Positions 8,004 to 16,171 of a DNA stretch of 64,000 nucleotides are shown here, piece after piece. Both the position numbers and the translations under genes were made by a program. Within the stretch, counting starts at the first letter, position 1. Each line of letters begins with the position of its first letter. Source of the DNA: Planctomycetota bacterium (GTDB taxonomy: Bacteria > Planctomycetota > E44-bin39); NCBI GenBank assembly GCA_004376375.1, contig SOJX01000087.1:207238-271237 (forward strand), in the 5' to 3' direction. The notes beneath the pieces were generated by a model, which worked only from the letters and a program-made list of their open reading frames with translations, had not been told where the DNA came from and did not search any database.

Positions 8004-8804
8004 ATGGGTGACAAACCGGGCAGAAAGGCAGGTGCGTTTACAAGCCGGCGCGAAGGCTCGTCGGCCGGGAACAGGAACGCCTGGGAGGTCGCATTCGCCG
8101 AATGGGAGGGTTTCAGGACGGTCGCCTTTTTCGACCACCTGATCTTGGACGAAGAAAAATGGACCGACCTTCAGGAAGACGACGCATTTATCGAAACAGG
8201 CCCGGAGGGCGTGGAGAATCTGTTGCATGAAATTGTTTCGTCACTGGTGCCTGAATTCGGGAGGATGGTGATATTCACGCTTATCGCCGCCGAGTGGCCG
8301 CTTGCGAAACCGGACGACGTCTCGAGACTGAGTTGGATTTTTTCGCGCCCGCGGACGAAGATGAAGCTTGTGCTCGAGAGGCGCTACCGCGAACTCGGAT
8401 TCCAGCACGAGTTCGTTGCGCGGTATTTCGTATGGCTCAGTTTCAGGAAGAATCCCGCACACCTGAAGAACTACTTATGGCGGCTGGGGCGCATGCCGAA
8501 CGATTTGCCCGACATGGCGTTCATTCCGATCGAGCAGGGCGAAGTCGATTTCAACGGGTATGCGAAGTACCGCGCGCTGCTCGGAAGGTTTCACGACCTG
8601 CGCGTTGAAGAAATCGATATCAACGAAACCCGGCGAATGTTCGACGGGATGCACGGCGTGATTTACGCCCTCGACGGGCATATCTATTACACGACCACGC
8701 GAGAGAGCATGGATGAACTGAAGGCCCGCGCCAGGGAGTTTGCGAAGCGCTACAACCTCACCCTCGCCGAAGACCTCGTCCCCGTCGGCCTGCGGGGAGT
8801 GTAA
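8004..8804 (+). CDS. Conserved-looking hypothetical cytoplasmic protein
   Basis: A 266-residue soluble protein with no signal peptide and no recognised domain. It is rich in aromatic and charged residues (FVWLSFRKNPAHLKNYLWRL, IYALDGHIYYTTTRESMDEL). The N-terminal 25 residues are basic and probably disordered. GGGAGCGG precedes the ATG. Its last 25 bases before the stop (8779-8803) recur almost unchanged at 9651-9675, so its C-terminal VGLRGV may have been shaped by recombination. Function unknown. Confidence 0.6.
   Translation: MGDKPGRKAGAFTSRREGSSAGNRNAWEVAFAEWEGFRTVAFFDHLILDEEKWTDLQEDDAFIETGPEGVENLLHEIVSSLVPEFGRMVIFTLIAAEWPLAKPDDVSRLSWIFSRPRTKMKLVLERRYRELGFQHEFVARYFVWLSFRKNPAHLKNYLWRLGRMPNDLPDMAFIPIEQGEVDFNGYAKYRALLGRFHDLRVEEIDINETRRMFDGMHGVIYALDGHIYYTTTRESMDELKARAREFAKRYNLTLAEDLVPVGLRGV
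8779..8803 (+). repeat. 25-base direct repeat, left copy
   Basis: TCCCCGTCGGCCTGCGGGG followed by AGTGTA; the right copy at 9651-9675 differs at one base (24/25 identical). The pair brackets about 850 bases of visibly AT-richer DNA. Confidence 0.75.
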
Positions 8805-8810
8805 TATCTC

Positions 8811-9488
8811 TTACTCTATCACAAGAACAATCATGTTGGATATAAGAGGGTCTTTGGGTTTTCCCGTTAGCATGAAAGGATTATACCTGATCTGCATGAA
8901 GTAAATCCCTGGAATAAAGTCTGTTCCGATTGGTATAAAGGCTTTTGACTCGTAACTATATCCAAACCATCTCAGGTCAATAACTTGTTCCCTGTTCGGT
9001 TCCAGCTTTACCGGCAGGATTCTTGGTGTTTTGTAGAATACTCTCTCGAAATTATCATTGCCATCTGGTGAGGAAGGCAGGAACTTAAGACCGAGAGCGC
9101 CGTGACGTTCCGTAAATTCGTCTGACGGCAGTCCAGAAACTAATATCGGGAAGTATATATCAGCAACTTTTTGTGATGCGTTGTTGATGATAATTTTGAA
9201 CCTGACCGGTTCTTTTCTTTTACAGCGAATATAACGCGGTTCGGCCTTTATCATGAATGGATGAACGTGCTTTGCAGGAAACTTCTTATCTAACTCCCGA
9301 AATAATAATTCTTTGCCGCGATTGCTTTTTAAAAGCTCCCGCGCGACCGGTTGCCAGTCGCCTTTCATCTCAACGACCTGGCGGACTTTGCGGAGAATCG
9401 AATAATGGTACCATGCTGCACACACGGCCAGAATCAGGGCAATAACGATTATTGCGAGGAGCGTGAGAATAGAACTTTTTGAAAACAC
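8811..9488 (-). CDS. Membrane-anchored protein with an Ig-like exported domain
   Basis: A 225-residue protein beginning with a signal-anchor helix (LLAIIVIALILAVCAAWY). Residues 75-225 are beta-rich, with PRYIRCKRKEPVRFKIIINN and VKLEPNREQVIDLRW suggesting a single immunoglobulin-like domain outside the membrane. The start is GTG at 9488 with GAGAG upstream. Codon use is markedly AT-richer than in neighbours, and the gene sits between 25-base direct repeats, suggesting acquisition or relocation. The product of 20573-21214 has the same layout (one helix, short linker, one Ig-like domain). Function unknown. Confidence 0.6.
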   Translation of the reverse strand: MFSKSSILTLLAIIVIALILAVCAAWYHYSILRKVRQVVEMKGDWQPVARELLKSNRGKELLFRELDKKFPAKHVHPFMIKAEPRYIRCKRKEPVRFKIIINNASQKVADIYFPILVSGLPSDEFTERHGALGLKFLPSSPDGNDNFERVFYKTPRILPVKLEPNREQVIDLRWFGYSYESKAFIPIGTDFIPGIYFMQIRYNPFMLTGKPKDPLISNMIVLVIE

Positions 9489-9577
9489 AGGCAGGTCTCT
9501 CTAAAGGACAGAATGGGGCATGCAGCGTTAATTAAATGATACTGTAAAATGGCTGGATGTCAAACGGGTTCGGGCAT

Positions 9578-9605
9578 GTAGGGGCAAGGCATGCCTTGCC
9601 CCTAC
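9578..9605. repeat. GTAG-headed perfect palindrome (REP-like), copy 1
   Basis: A 28-base perfect palindrome: GTAGGGGCAAGGCA followed by its exact reverse complement. It is identical to the copy at 10944-10971. The GTAG head and CTAC end match the tetranucleotide that marks REP elements mobilised by RAYT (Y1 transposase-related) proteins. Confidence 0.85.
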
Positions 9606-9616
9606 AGATAATTCGA

Positions 9617-9676
9617 TTACTTCACCAGCTTTACGATTGCTTTTGCGAATTCCCCGTCGGCCTGCGGGGCGTGTAG
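9617..9676 (-). pseudogene. C-terminal remnant of a DJ-1/PfpI gene duplicate
   Basis: Read on the minus strand, this stretch encodes ADGEFAKAIVKLVK then a stop at 9619-9617, matching the intact neighbour's EDFAKAIVKLLK. Bases 9621-9649 and 9701-9729 agree at 26 of 29 positions. Nothing else of a second copy remains, so this is the tail of a lost tandem duplicate directly downstream of the intact gene. Confidence 0.7.
9651..9675 (+). repeat. 25-base direct repeat, right copy
   Basis: Matches 8779-8803 at 24 of 25 bases in the same orientation. It overlaps the start of the DJ-1 remnant. Confidence 0.75.
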
Positions 9677-10324
9677 TTATTTCGCTTCTTTCTTCTTTTT
9701 CTTCAGCAGCTTCACGATAGCTTTTGCGAAATCTTCAGAGGCTTTCGGGCCGTTGGCGGTTACGATCTTTCCGTCGGTGACGACGTCTTTATCGGTAAAA
9801 GTCGCGCCCCCGTCCTTGAGCATTTTCACAAATCCGTCGTCCGCCTTCGCGTGCCATATCGTCGCCTTCTTGCCGTCGAGGACTCCGGCCTTGGCGAGTA
9901 TGGCGGGCGCGATGCATATCGCGGCAAGGACTATGCCTTCCTTTTTCGCGTCCTTGGCGACCTTGTGGGCTTCCGAGTCGTCGAACAGTTTCTTCGCCCC
10001 GGGGCCTCCGACGAATACTATTGCGTCATATTCCTTGGCCTTTACGTCTTTCAGCGCTTTATCCGGCGTGACTTTCGTGCCGCCGACGCCTTTCGCTTCG
10101 CTCGTCGAAGTCGAGGCGACGGTGACGGTGGCGCCCTTGTCTTCGAATACTTTGCGCGGCTTCGAGTATTCGTCGTCCTTGAAGTTGGCGGGCGCGATTA
10201 CCATCAGGATTTTCTTTCCCGACAGCTCCGTGCTTTTCTTTTCAGACTTCTCGCCCGCCGTGCAGTTGGTGGCGCACGCGATTAGCGTAAACACGATAAA
10301 AAGAAAGAAAGCCTTCCTGAACAT
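9677..10324 (-). CDS. Exported DJ-1/PfpI-family protein, predicted lipoprotein
   Basis: A 215-residue DJ-1/PfpI domain: KKILMVIAPANFKDDEY at residue 38, the glycine turn FVGGPGA near residue 105, and the nucleophile elbow AAICIAPAILA near residue 135 with the conserved cysteine. Family members act as glyoxalases, deglycases, chaperones or proteases; the substrate here cannot be told. The N-terminus is a signal peptide with a possible lipobox (LIAC at 17), unusual for this mostly cytoplasmic family. The tail is Lys-rich (LLKKKKKEAK). The ATG has GGAAGGAG seven bases upstream. A decayed duplicate lies directly downstream. Confidence 0.85.
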   Translation of the reverse strand: MFRKAFFLFIVFTLIACATNCTAGEKSEKKSTELSGKKILMVIAPANFKDDEYSKPRKVFEDKGATVTVASTSTSEAKGVGGTKVTPDKALKDVKAKEYDAIVFVGGPGAKKLFDDSEAHKVAKDAKKEGIVLAAICIAPAILAKAGVLDGKKATIWHAKADDGFVKMLKDGGATFTDKDVVTDGKIVTANGPKASEDFAKAIVKLLKKKKKEAK

Positions 10325-10346
10325 GATTATACTCCTTCCCTTACGA

Positions 10347-10928
10347 TTAAGTCGTAAAGTGGTAAACCGCGGACTCGGTAACTATGATTTCGACCGGGCG
10401 GTCATATTTATCCGTCGGGACTTCGTCGACGATCTGGAGGTCGAACGCGGCCGCGATGCGCGTCGCACCGAAGCCTTCGCGCGCCACGAACCGGTCGTAG
10501 AATCCTGCGCCGCGCCCCATCCTGCTGCCTTTTCTGTCGAAAGCGCGGCCGGGTATCAGCGCGAGGTCGATTTCGCTTATGTCGACTTGCTCGCGCACGA
10601 CCGGCTCGAGGATGCCGTAGGCTCCGGGCGCGAAATCCGTTTCAAGGTTCGTCACTTCAACCGGCTGCATGTACCGGTGGTAGATTATCGTGTGCGGCAC
10701 GCAGACGCGCTTTCCCGAGTCGAGAAAACTCTGCAGAACGGGGGTCACGTCCACCTCGTCCGGCATCGGCATGAAGCCGAAAAGGACTTTTGCAACGCTT
10801 ACCTCCGGCAGCGCCAGGACGCGCTCCGAAATCGTGCGGCTGATGCCCGCAAGTCCTTCCTTGCTCATCCGTTTCATGCGCGCGTTAACCTCGGCGCGCA
10901 CCAGTTTTTTCTGTTCGCTTATTTCCAT
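10347..10928 (-). CDS. 5-formyltetrahydrofolate cyclo-ligase
   Basis: This enzyme converts 5-formyl-THF to 5,10-methenyl-THF with ATP in one-carbon metabolism. The 193-residue protein has VLFGFMPMPDEVDVTPVL, the family signature GAGFYDRFVA near residue 145, and basic ATP/folate residues around LIPGRAFDRKGSRMGRG. I chose the ATG at 10928 (MEISEQKK); upstream sequence in frame runs into the REP palindrome. It lies between two exported or unknown genes on the same strand with a REP element directly upstream. Confidence 0.9.
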   Translation of the reverse strand: MEISEQKKLVRAEVNARMKRMSKEGLAGISRTISERVLALPEVSVAKVLFGFMPMPDEVDVTPVLQSFLDSGKRVCVPHTIIYHRYMQPVEVTNLETDFAPGAYGILEPVVREQVDISEIDLALIPGRAFDRKGSRMGRGAGFYDRFVAREGFGATRIAAAFDLQIVDEVPTDKYDRPVEIIVTESAVYHFTT

Positions 10929-10943
10929 TTTATATTGAAATAT

Positions 10944-10971
10944 GTAGGGGCAAGGCATGCCTTGCCCCTAC
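10944..10971. repeat. GTAG-headed perfect palindrome (REP-like), copy 2
   Basis: Identical over all 28 bases to 9578-9605. Its right edge supplies the TAG stop codon (10970-10968) of the upstream methyltransferase gene, so the element abuts or entered the coding end. Confidence 0.85.
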
Positions 10972-11969
10972 AACCAAGGTTTACGCGCAACGACGAGGTC
11001 GGACTGGCCCGGGGTTTCCACTACGCGTGTTTCTTCAAAACCCGTTTCGGCAAGCCAGTCCGCGTATTTCCTGGCGCTGTACGAATTGCCGCCGTCGGTG
11101 CCGACGAGCATGTTCACGGCGAAAACGGCCGCCCATTGGGGAGAAACCTTGTCGTCGCTCAATATGAAATCCTTGATCGCGATTCTGCCGCCGCCCGCGA
11201 GCGCGTCAAAGCACTTTCCAAAAAGCAGAAGGTTCTGCTCGGGGCTCCACATGTGGCAGATCGCGCCCAGGAAAACGAGGTCGTAGTTTTCGCCCAGCGG
11301 GACTTCCAGCATATCGCCGCCGATGTATTCGACGCGGTCGGCAACCTCGCTTTCGCCGACGTATCTCCTGGAAATCGGAATCACGTGCTTGCGGTCAAGC
11401 AGTGTCACCGTTATGTCGGGGCTTTTCCGCGCAAATGCGACCGCGTAGTCGCCGGGCCCGCCCCCGACGTCGATTACGCGTTTCACGTTCGTAAGGTCGA
11501 TCGCATCGACGGTCGAGTCCACGGTCGGGGAAGCGTGATGGTGCATGGCGGCCATGAAGATTTCGGCCCGCTCGACCTGTTTTTTCTCGGTGTCGAGATT
11601 TTCCGTTGCAGGTATGCCGGTGCGCACGACGTCCGTCAGTTTCGCCCACCTGTTCCAGAGCCCGACCTGGTGCATGAGCGCCGCCCTCTGGTTTCCCGGC
11701 ACGTCCGATCTGAGGAACTTGTCGCTGAGCGCGGTATTATGGAATACCCCGTTTTCTTTCGTAAGAAGCTCCATCGAAGTAAGGGCGTTGAGCAGTATGT
11801 CGGTCGCGCGCGCGTCGGTGCCGAGCTTCGTTGCCGTTTCCGCCGAGCCGTCGCCGTCGCCTATCGCGGCGAAGACGTCGAGCTCGATTCCGGTCACGGC
11901 GATGCGACTCTGCATGTAACCGCGAATCATCCGGTTGAAATCATCGGAAAGCGAATCGTTGTTTTCCAT
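10968..11969 (-). CDS. SAM-dependent O-methyltransferase, plant-type (family 2) layout
   Basis: A 333-residue protein with an N-terminal winged-helix dimerisation domain (residues 5-85, GIELDVFAAIGD) and a Rossmann methyltransferase domain. SAM motif I is VIDVGGGPGDYAVAFA near residue 170, then TLLDRKHV, GDMLEVPLGENYDLVFLG, and the post-motif IAIKDFILSDD. The catalytic-region sequence AICHMWSPEQN holds the expected histidine. Such enzymes O-methylate small phenolic or quinone-like metabolites; the substrate is unknown. The stop codon lies inside a REP-like palindrome. Confidence 0.85.
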   Translation of the reverse strand: MENNDSLSDDFNRMIRGYMQSRIAVTGIELDVFAAIGDGDGSAETATKLGTDARATDILLNALTSMELLTKENGVFHNTALSDKFLRSDVPGNQRAALMHQVGLWNRWAKLTDVVRTGIPATENLDTEKKQVERAEIFMAAMHHHASPTVDSTVDAIDLTNVKRVIDVGGGPGDYAVAFARKSPDITVTLLDRKHVIPISRRYVGESEVADRVEYIGGDMLEVPLGENYDLVFLGAICHMWSPEQNLLLFGKCFDALAGGGRIAIKDFILSDDKVSPQWAAVFAVNMLVGTDGGNSYSARKYADWLAETGFEETRVVETPGQSDLVVARKPWL

Positions 11970-12017
11970 TTTCTTTTTCCGTTCACGTGAGGCGAGTCCG
12001 CCGCCCGGTCCGTCCGG

Positions 12018-12983
12018 TCATGGGTTCGGGAATATACCGCTGCGGCGCTCCAACTCTTCCTTGAGTGCGGCGATGCGTTCAAAATATGATTTGAGCTCGT
12101 CAGAGCGTCCGAGCGGCGAAAGTATTCTGGAAAGGCTCTCCAGGTCGCGCTCGGCGCGGCGGGGCAGTTTCATCGTGACGTTTACCCTGAAAGCCCTCCG
12201 GTAGCAGTCGATAACCGCTTCGATATCGGGTTTTTCGAGCCTCTCATGCGCCCGGCCCAGTTTGGCGAGGTTGTTTGCAATCGCATACGGATTTTTCATC
12301 TTGCGGTTGAAATCCAGTGACCTGGTGAGATACTTTATTCCTTCGGCGATATTATTCCTTGCGAGTTCGATGTCGGCCAGGTTGGAGTTTATTGCACCCG
12401 TGTGCCGCTTGTCCTTGTCGTCGTCGTTCCAGTCGGCGGCCTCCTCGAGCATCTTTTCCGCCTCTTCGAGCTTCCCTCTGTCGATAAGGACCCGGGCGAT
12501 ATTATTATAGGCCGCGGCCATGGCCTGGGGGTCTTCGTTCTCTTCGAACAGTTTGAGCGCCCGCCGGGCGTGGTTTTCGGCTTCATCCAGTTTTCCGCGC
12601 TTGCGCTCGATAGTGCCGAAGTACAGATGGGTATGGGCGATTTCCTCGTTGTTTCCGAGCCTTGTGAATACGCTGTACGCCATGACGGTGAACCGGGCGG
12701 CGTTGTCGAGGTCGCCGACCGCGATGCGAAGGCGCGCGAGGTTCATGTAGGCGTATCCCTCGTTCAGCGCGTCGTCTTTTCCCTGCGCTTCTTTCAGGGC
12801 CTGGTTGAAGTTCCGCATCGCCGCGTCGAAGTCGCCCTGCATGAAGAACGAGGTGCCGCGCTTGTTGTAGTCGCGGAGTATGGTCGGCTCTTTCGCGCGC
12901 CACACGCTTCCCCAGCAGGCCACAAGCGGCATAGGCAGGGCGGCCAGCAAAAGCATTAAGATGATTCGGCGGCTATCTGGCAT
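12018..12983 (-). CDS. TPR-repeat lipoprotein
   Basis: A 321-residue lipoprotein (signal peptide MLLLAALPMPLVAC, lipobox LVAC at residue 23) followed by about six tetratricopeptide repeats, e.g. YNKRGTSFFMQGDFDAAMRN, AHTHLYFGTIERKRGKLDEA, AAYNNIARVLIDRGKLEEAE and AINSNLADIELARNNIAEG. TPR lipoproteins usually scaffold envelope complexes. Its start overlaps the end of the MlaD-like gene by 11 bases, so the two are translated together and the protein may serve the same lipid-transport complex. Confidence 0.8.
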   Translation of the reverse strand: MPDSRRIILMLLLAALPMPLVACWGSVWRAKEPTILRDYNKRGTSFFMQGDFDAAMRNFNQALKEAQGKDDALNEGYAYMNLARLRIAVGDLDNAARFTVMAYSVFTRLGNNEEIAHTHLYFGTIERKRGKLDEAENHARRALKLFEENEDPQAMAAAYNNIARVLIDRGKLEEAEKMLEEAADWNDDDKDKRHTGAINSNLADIELARNNIAEGIKYLTRSLDFNRKMKNPYAIANNLAKLGRAHERLEKPDIEAVIDCYRRAFRVNVTMKLPRRAERDLESLSRILSPLGRSDELKSYFERIAALKEELERRSGIFPNP

Positions 12984-14124
12984 ACGGGTTATCCGTGTCC
13001 GGGCAGGTCATGCGGGCGTCGGGCTCGCGGACGTCGGGGAGGAAGCCCTTTATCAGCCAGTTCTCCTTTACGGCCGTGACCACCCGGGTTGTTTCCTTTA
13101 GCGAGAAATCGACGGCATCGAGCAGCCGCGGAAGATCGCCGGTGGCGTTTTTCACGTCGGAGGCGATTACCTTTGCGTCGGCGAGGATGACCTTCGCCTC
13201 GTCCAGCACGTCGAGCACGCCGTCGAGCATTTGCCGCGTCTGGTGCAGAATCGGCTTGAGATTGCTCAGGGTGGCGCTGACGTCCACGGCAAGGTCGTCC
13301 AGGTCTTCCAACAGCGTCGGCGCGATGTCCAGTATCTCGTCCACCTCTTTGCCGCGCAGCTTTTTCAGAATCCCGTTGAGCGACGCGGTAATCTCGGGAA
13401 TGTCGCGCCGCATCTCCGATATCATCGACCGCATGTCGGAAACGATGCGGACGAAGTCCCTCGCGAGTGCCTCGTCGGTGACCATTCTGCCCGCGATGCC
13501 CCGGCCGGATGAGATATCGTTTGCGATTAACGAGGCGTTGCCCAGGGTCGTGTCGATGGAGGAGAAGAGCGAGTCCTTGCGCGCCTCGATTTCACCGAGA
13601 ATGGTATTGACCCTGCCCAGGACTTTGGTTACTTCCTGGACGACCTCGAGCTCGGAAATGGCCGCCTTTATCTCGCTGCCCATGCCGGTTACTATTTTCG
13701 ATTCGAGGTACTGGGGCTCTTTCATTATTCTGTAATACACGTTCGGTTTGCCGCCGGTGAGCCTGATTTTCGTCTCGCCGAATCCGGCTATGGGGACCTG
13801 GATTTCAGCCATGCTGCCGATGGGTATCTGCTTCGCGTTCTCCGCGAAGATTCCCATCAGGATGCGGACCTTCGCTTCGCCGCTCCTGGGGTCTTTTTCG
13901 ATGCGCGGCCGCGCCACCACGGCCCCGGCCGGTGTTCCTTTGAAAAAGACTTTCGTCCCCACCGATATTCCGTGGCCTTCGTCGGCGTAGATCACGAGCT
14001 GGAGTTTCTTCTGGAACCATTCGCGCTTGTAAGCCGAGAGGACGAGCACGACGACGACCACCACCACGGCGGATAGAACGAAAAGCCCGGTGAGGCGCTC
14101 GGCAAGCGAAACTTTCATCCGCAT
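12973..14124 (-). CDS. MlaD/MCE-family lipid-transport protein
   Basis: A 383-residue protein with one N-terminal membrane helix (LFVLSAVVVVVVVLVLSAY) and an MCE domain over residues 38-120 (LVIYADEGHGISVGTKVFFK, AEIQVPIAGFGETKIRLTGG). The long helical C-terminal region (residues 130-360) resembles the needle-forming coil of larger MCE proteins. MCE proteins carry phospholipids between inner and outer membranes, usually with an MlaE permease and MlaF ATPase; neither is in the window. GAGGAG precedes the ATG at 14124. It is coupled to the TPR lipoprotein gene. Confidence 0.85.
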   Translation of the reverse strand: MRMKVSLAERLTGLFVLSAVVVVVVVLVLSAYKREWFQKKLQLVIYADEGHGISVGTKVFFKGTPAGAVVARPRIEKDPRSGEAKVRILMGIFAENAKQIPIGSMAEIQVPIAGFGETKIRLTGGKPNVYYRIMKEPQYLESKIVTGMGSEIKAAISELEVVQEVTKVLGRVNTILGEIEARKDSLFSSIDTTLGNASLIANDISSGRGIAGRMVTDEALARDFVRIVSDMRSMISEMRRDIPEITASLNGILKKLRGKEVDEILDIAPTLLEDLDDLAVDVSATLSNLKPILHQTRQMLDGVLDVLDEAKVILADAKVIASDVKNATGDLPRLLDAVDFSLKETTRVVTAVKENWLIKGFLPDVREPDARMTCPDTDNPYAR

Positions 14125-14242
14125 CCGGGTATCTCCTCAGTCGATTGAGTTTTCCACGCTTAGCGAATCGAAGAAACGATTATAGTCCTGCCCCCAAAAG
14201 GTGTCAACGAGAATCCGCCGCGCGCTTCCGCGTTTAAATGCA

Positions 14243-14272
14243 AACGCCGCGGCGATTTTAGCCGCGGGGTTT
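14243..14272 (-). terminator. Possible intrinsic terminator after the SBBP gene
   Basis: CCGCGGC (14247-14253) pairs with GCCGCGG (14261-14267) over a 7-base loop. On the minus strand the stem is followed by CGTTTGCATTT, a weak T-tract. It sits just downstream of the stop at 14295. Confidence 0.4.
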
Positions 14273-14294
14273 ATTGCAGATACTATTACAAATA

Positions 14295-16043
14295 TTACGG
14301 ATTAAACTTCGCGATGAAAATGTCGGCGGCGCTGAATGAAACGAGGTCTGTCTCGTTATCCTCCCCCGCGCCGAAGGTGGCAGTGTGGCCGCCGAAGCTG
14401 CCGAAATTCCCGGTAACAAGCGCCGAGCCGTCGGAAAGCGCGGATATGCCGCGGCCGTAATCAAAGCCTCCGCTGCCAGCGCTTTTGGCCCATGCGAGAG
14501 TGCCGTCCGGGTTGTATTGTGCTATGAAAATATCTTCCCCTCCGGCCGAGGAAAGAACTGTCTCGTTTCCCTCGCTCGCATTGCCGAAGGTGGCGCTTCC
14601 ACGGAACTCCCCCGTTATAATTGCCGAGCCGTCGGGAATGGCGGAAATGCCGTAGCCTATATCACCGCCTCCGCCTCCGGCGCGTTTCGCCCAAGCGAGA
14701 GTACCGTCCGAATTGTATTTTGCAATGAAAATGTCACGGTCTCCGGCCGAGGAAAGAATTGTCTCGTTTCCCTCGCCCGCTCCGAAGGTGGCGGCGCAGC
14801 CAAAAAATCCTGTCACAATTGCCGAGCCGTCGGAAAGGGTGGATATAGCATAAGCGGAACCGCCAGCGCTTTTGGCCCAAGCTAATGTTCCATCGGGATT
14901 GTACTTTGAAAGGCCTCCGCCGGGGCCAGTCACAATCGAAGAACCATCCGTGAGTGCGGAAATGCCATTACCATTAGAGGTTCCCGCACTTTTCGCCCAA
15001 GCAAGTGTACCATTAGCGTTGTATTTGGCAATAAACACACTACCTGAGGAAAGGACTGTCTCTTTTCCCTCTCCCGCGCCGAAGGTGGCGGTGCCCCAGA
15101 AAGATCCTGTCACAACCGCCGAGCCGTCGGAAAGCGCGGATATGCTGTAGCCTTTATCAGAGTGTACGCCGCCTGCGCTTTTCGCCCAGGCGAGAGTGCC
15201 ATCCGGGTTGTATTTCGCTATGAAAATATCACAGGCTCCCGCCGAGGAGAGGACAGTCTCGTTTCCCTCTCCCGCGCCGAAGGTGGCGGTCCTCTTAAAA
15301 TACCCCGTCACAATTGCCGAGCCGTCGGGAAGCGCGTATATGCTGCGGCCGTGATCATCGATTCCGCCGCCGGCGCCGCCTGCGCTTTTCGCCCAGGCGA
15401 GGGCGCCGTCCGGGTTGTATTTTGCAATGAAAATATCACCGTATTCGTCCGAGGTAAGAACTGTCTCGTTTCCCTCTCCCGCGCCGAAGATGGCGGTACT
15501 CTGAAAATACCCCGTCACAATCGCGGAGCCGTCGGAAAGCGTGGATATGCCGTAGGCGGCACTGCCGCCTGCGTTTTTCGCCCAGGCGAGCAAGCCGTGA
15601 GAGAACCTGAAAAACATCCACACGTTGCCAATCGTTGTGCCGATTGCGTTTACAGTATCCACGCGCCAGTAGTAGGTGGTGAATTCCGCCAGCTGGACGA
15701 CCGGCCAACTACAGGTCGGCAGGGAGCCGATCCACTCGGGCGAGGCCTTTGTGGCATTTGCCAACGCAGTGAAATCCGTGCCAAGATAAAAATCAAACGC
15801 GTCCGCTTCCGGAACCGGGTCAACCGTCAGGTTGGAAAGTCCGGACGAAACATCCATGTCGCCATCGGACGGGTTCGGGTTCGTCGCCTGTGGCGGCACT
15901 GTGCCGGTGTCCGTCCCGGTACGTGTGACGGAAGGTACGGGAACATAAACGTACTTTTTCTTTTCGCATCTACCGACGAATATCAGCGCCGCCGCCAGGA
16001 GCGAAACGGCGATGATGAAAAAAATGCTAGCTTGCTTCTTCAC
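14295..16043 (-). CDS. SBBP-type seven-repeat beta-propeller envelope protein
   Basis: A 582-residue exported protein, GTG start at 16043 with AAGGGG upstream and signal sequence FIIAVSLLAAALIFVGRC. After a linker rich in Thr/Pro comes a fibronectin-like segment (residues 65-145, TTYYWRVDTVNAIG). Seven repeats follow from residue 150, each built as LAWAKSAGG...GISALSDGSAIVTG...ATFGAGEGNETVLSS...DIFIAKYNPDG. Seven units suit a closed seven-bladed propeller. Repeat 4 lacks the ATFGAGEG strand region (about 20 residues shorter). Nucleotide similarity between repeats is high, indicating recent internal duplication. Probably a surface or periplasmic binding protein; ligand unknown. Confidence 0.8.
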   Translation of the reverse strand: MKKQASIFFIIAVSLLAAALIFVGRCEKKKYVYVPVPSVTRTGTDTGTVPPQATNPNPSDGDMDVSSGLSNLTVDPVPEADAFDFYLGTDFTALANATKASPEWIGSLPTCSWPVVQLAEFTTYYWRVDTVNAIGTTIGNVWMFFRFSHGLLAWAKNAGGSAAYGISTLSDGSAIVTGYFQSTAIFGAGEGNETVLTSDEYGDIFIAKYNPDGALAWAKSAGGAGGGIDDHGRSIYALPDGSAIVTGYFKRTATFGAGEGNETVLSSAGACDIFIAKYNPDGTLAWAKSAGGVHSDKGYSISALSDGSAVVTGSFWGTATFGAGEGKETVLSSGSVFIAKYNANGTLAWAKSAGTSNGNGISALTDGSSIVTGPGGGLSKYNPDGTLAWAKSAGGSAYAISTLSDGSAIVTGFFGCAATFGAGEGNETILSSAGDRDIFIAKYNSDGTLAWAKRAGGGGGDIGYGISAIPDGSAIITGEFRGSATFGNASEGNETVLSSAGGEDIFIAQYNPDGTLAWAKSAGSGGFDYGRGISALSDGSALVTGNFGSFGGHTATFGAGEDNETDLVSFSAADIFIAKFNP

Positions 16044-16171
16044 GACTTGCCCCTTTCAAACTTCCTTGCCGTTTCAGAAGATGTCCTGCGTGAGTCAATG
16101 AGGAATCGGCTGGTTAATTATTTAAAACTATCAGGCAACGACGGAATTATAATGGATTTTGCCGGTTCTGT

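Noticed and set aside
9753..11990. Open frame of 745 codons on the plus strand
   Set aside because: It runs antisense across DJ-1, the cyclo-ligase and the O-methyltransferase, all with clear motifs on the minus strand. High GC keeps the frame open; its translation is Arg/His/Val-rich with no domain.
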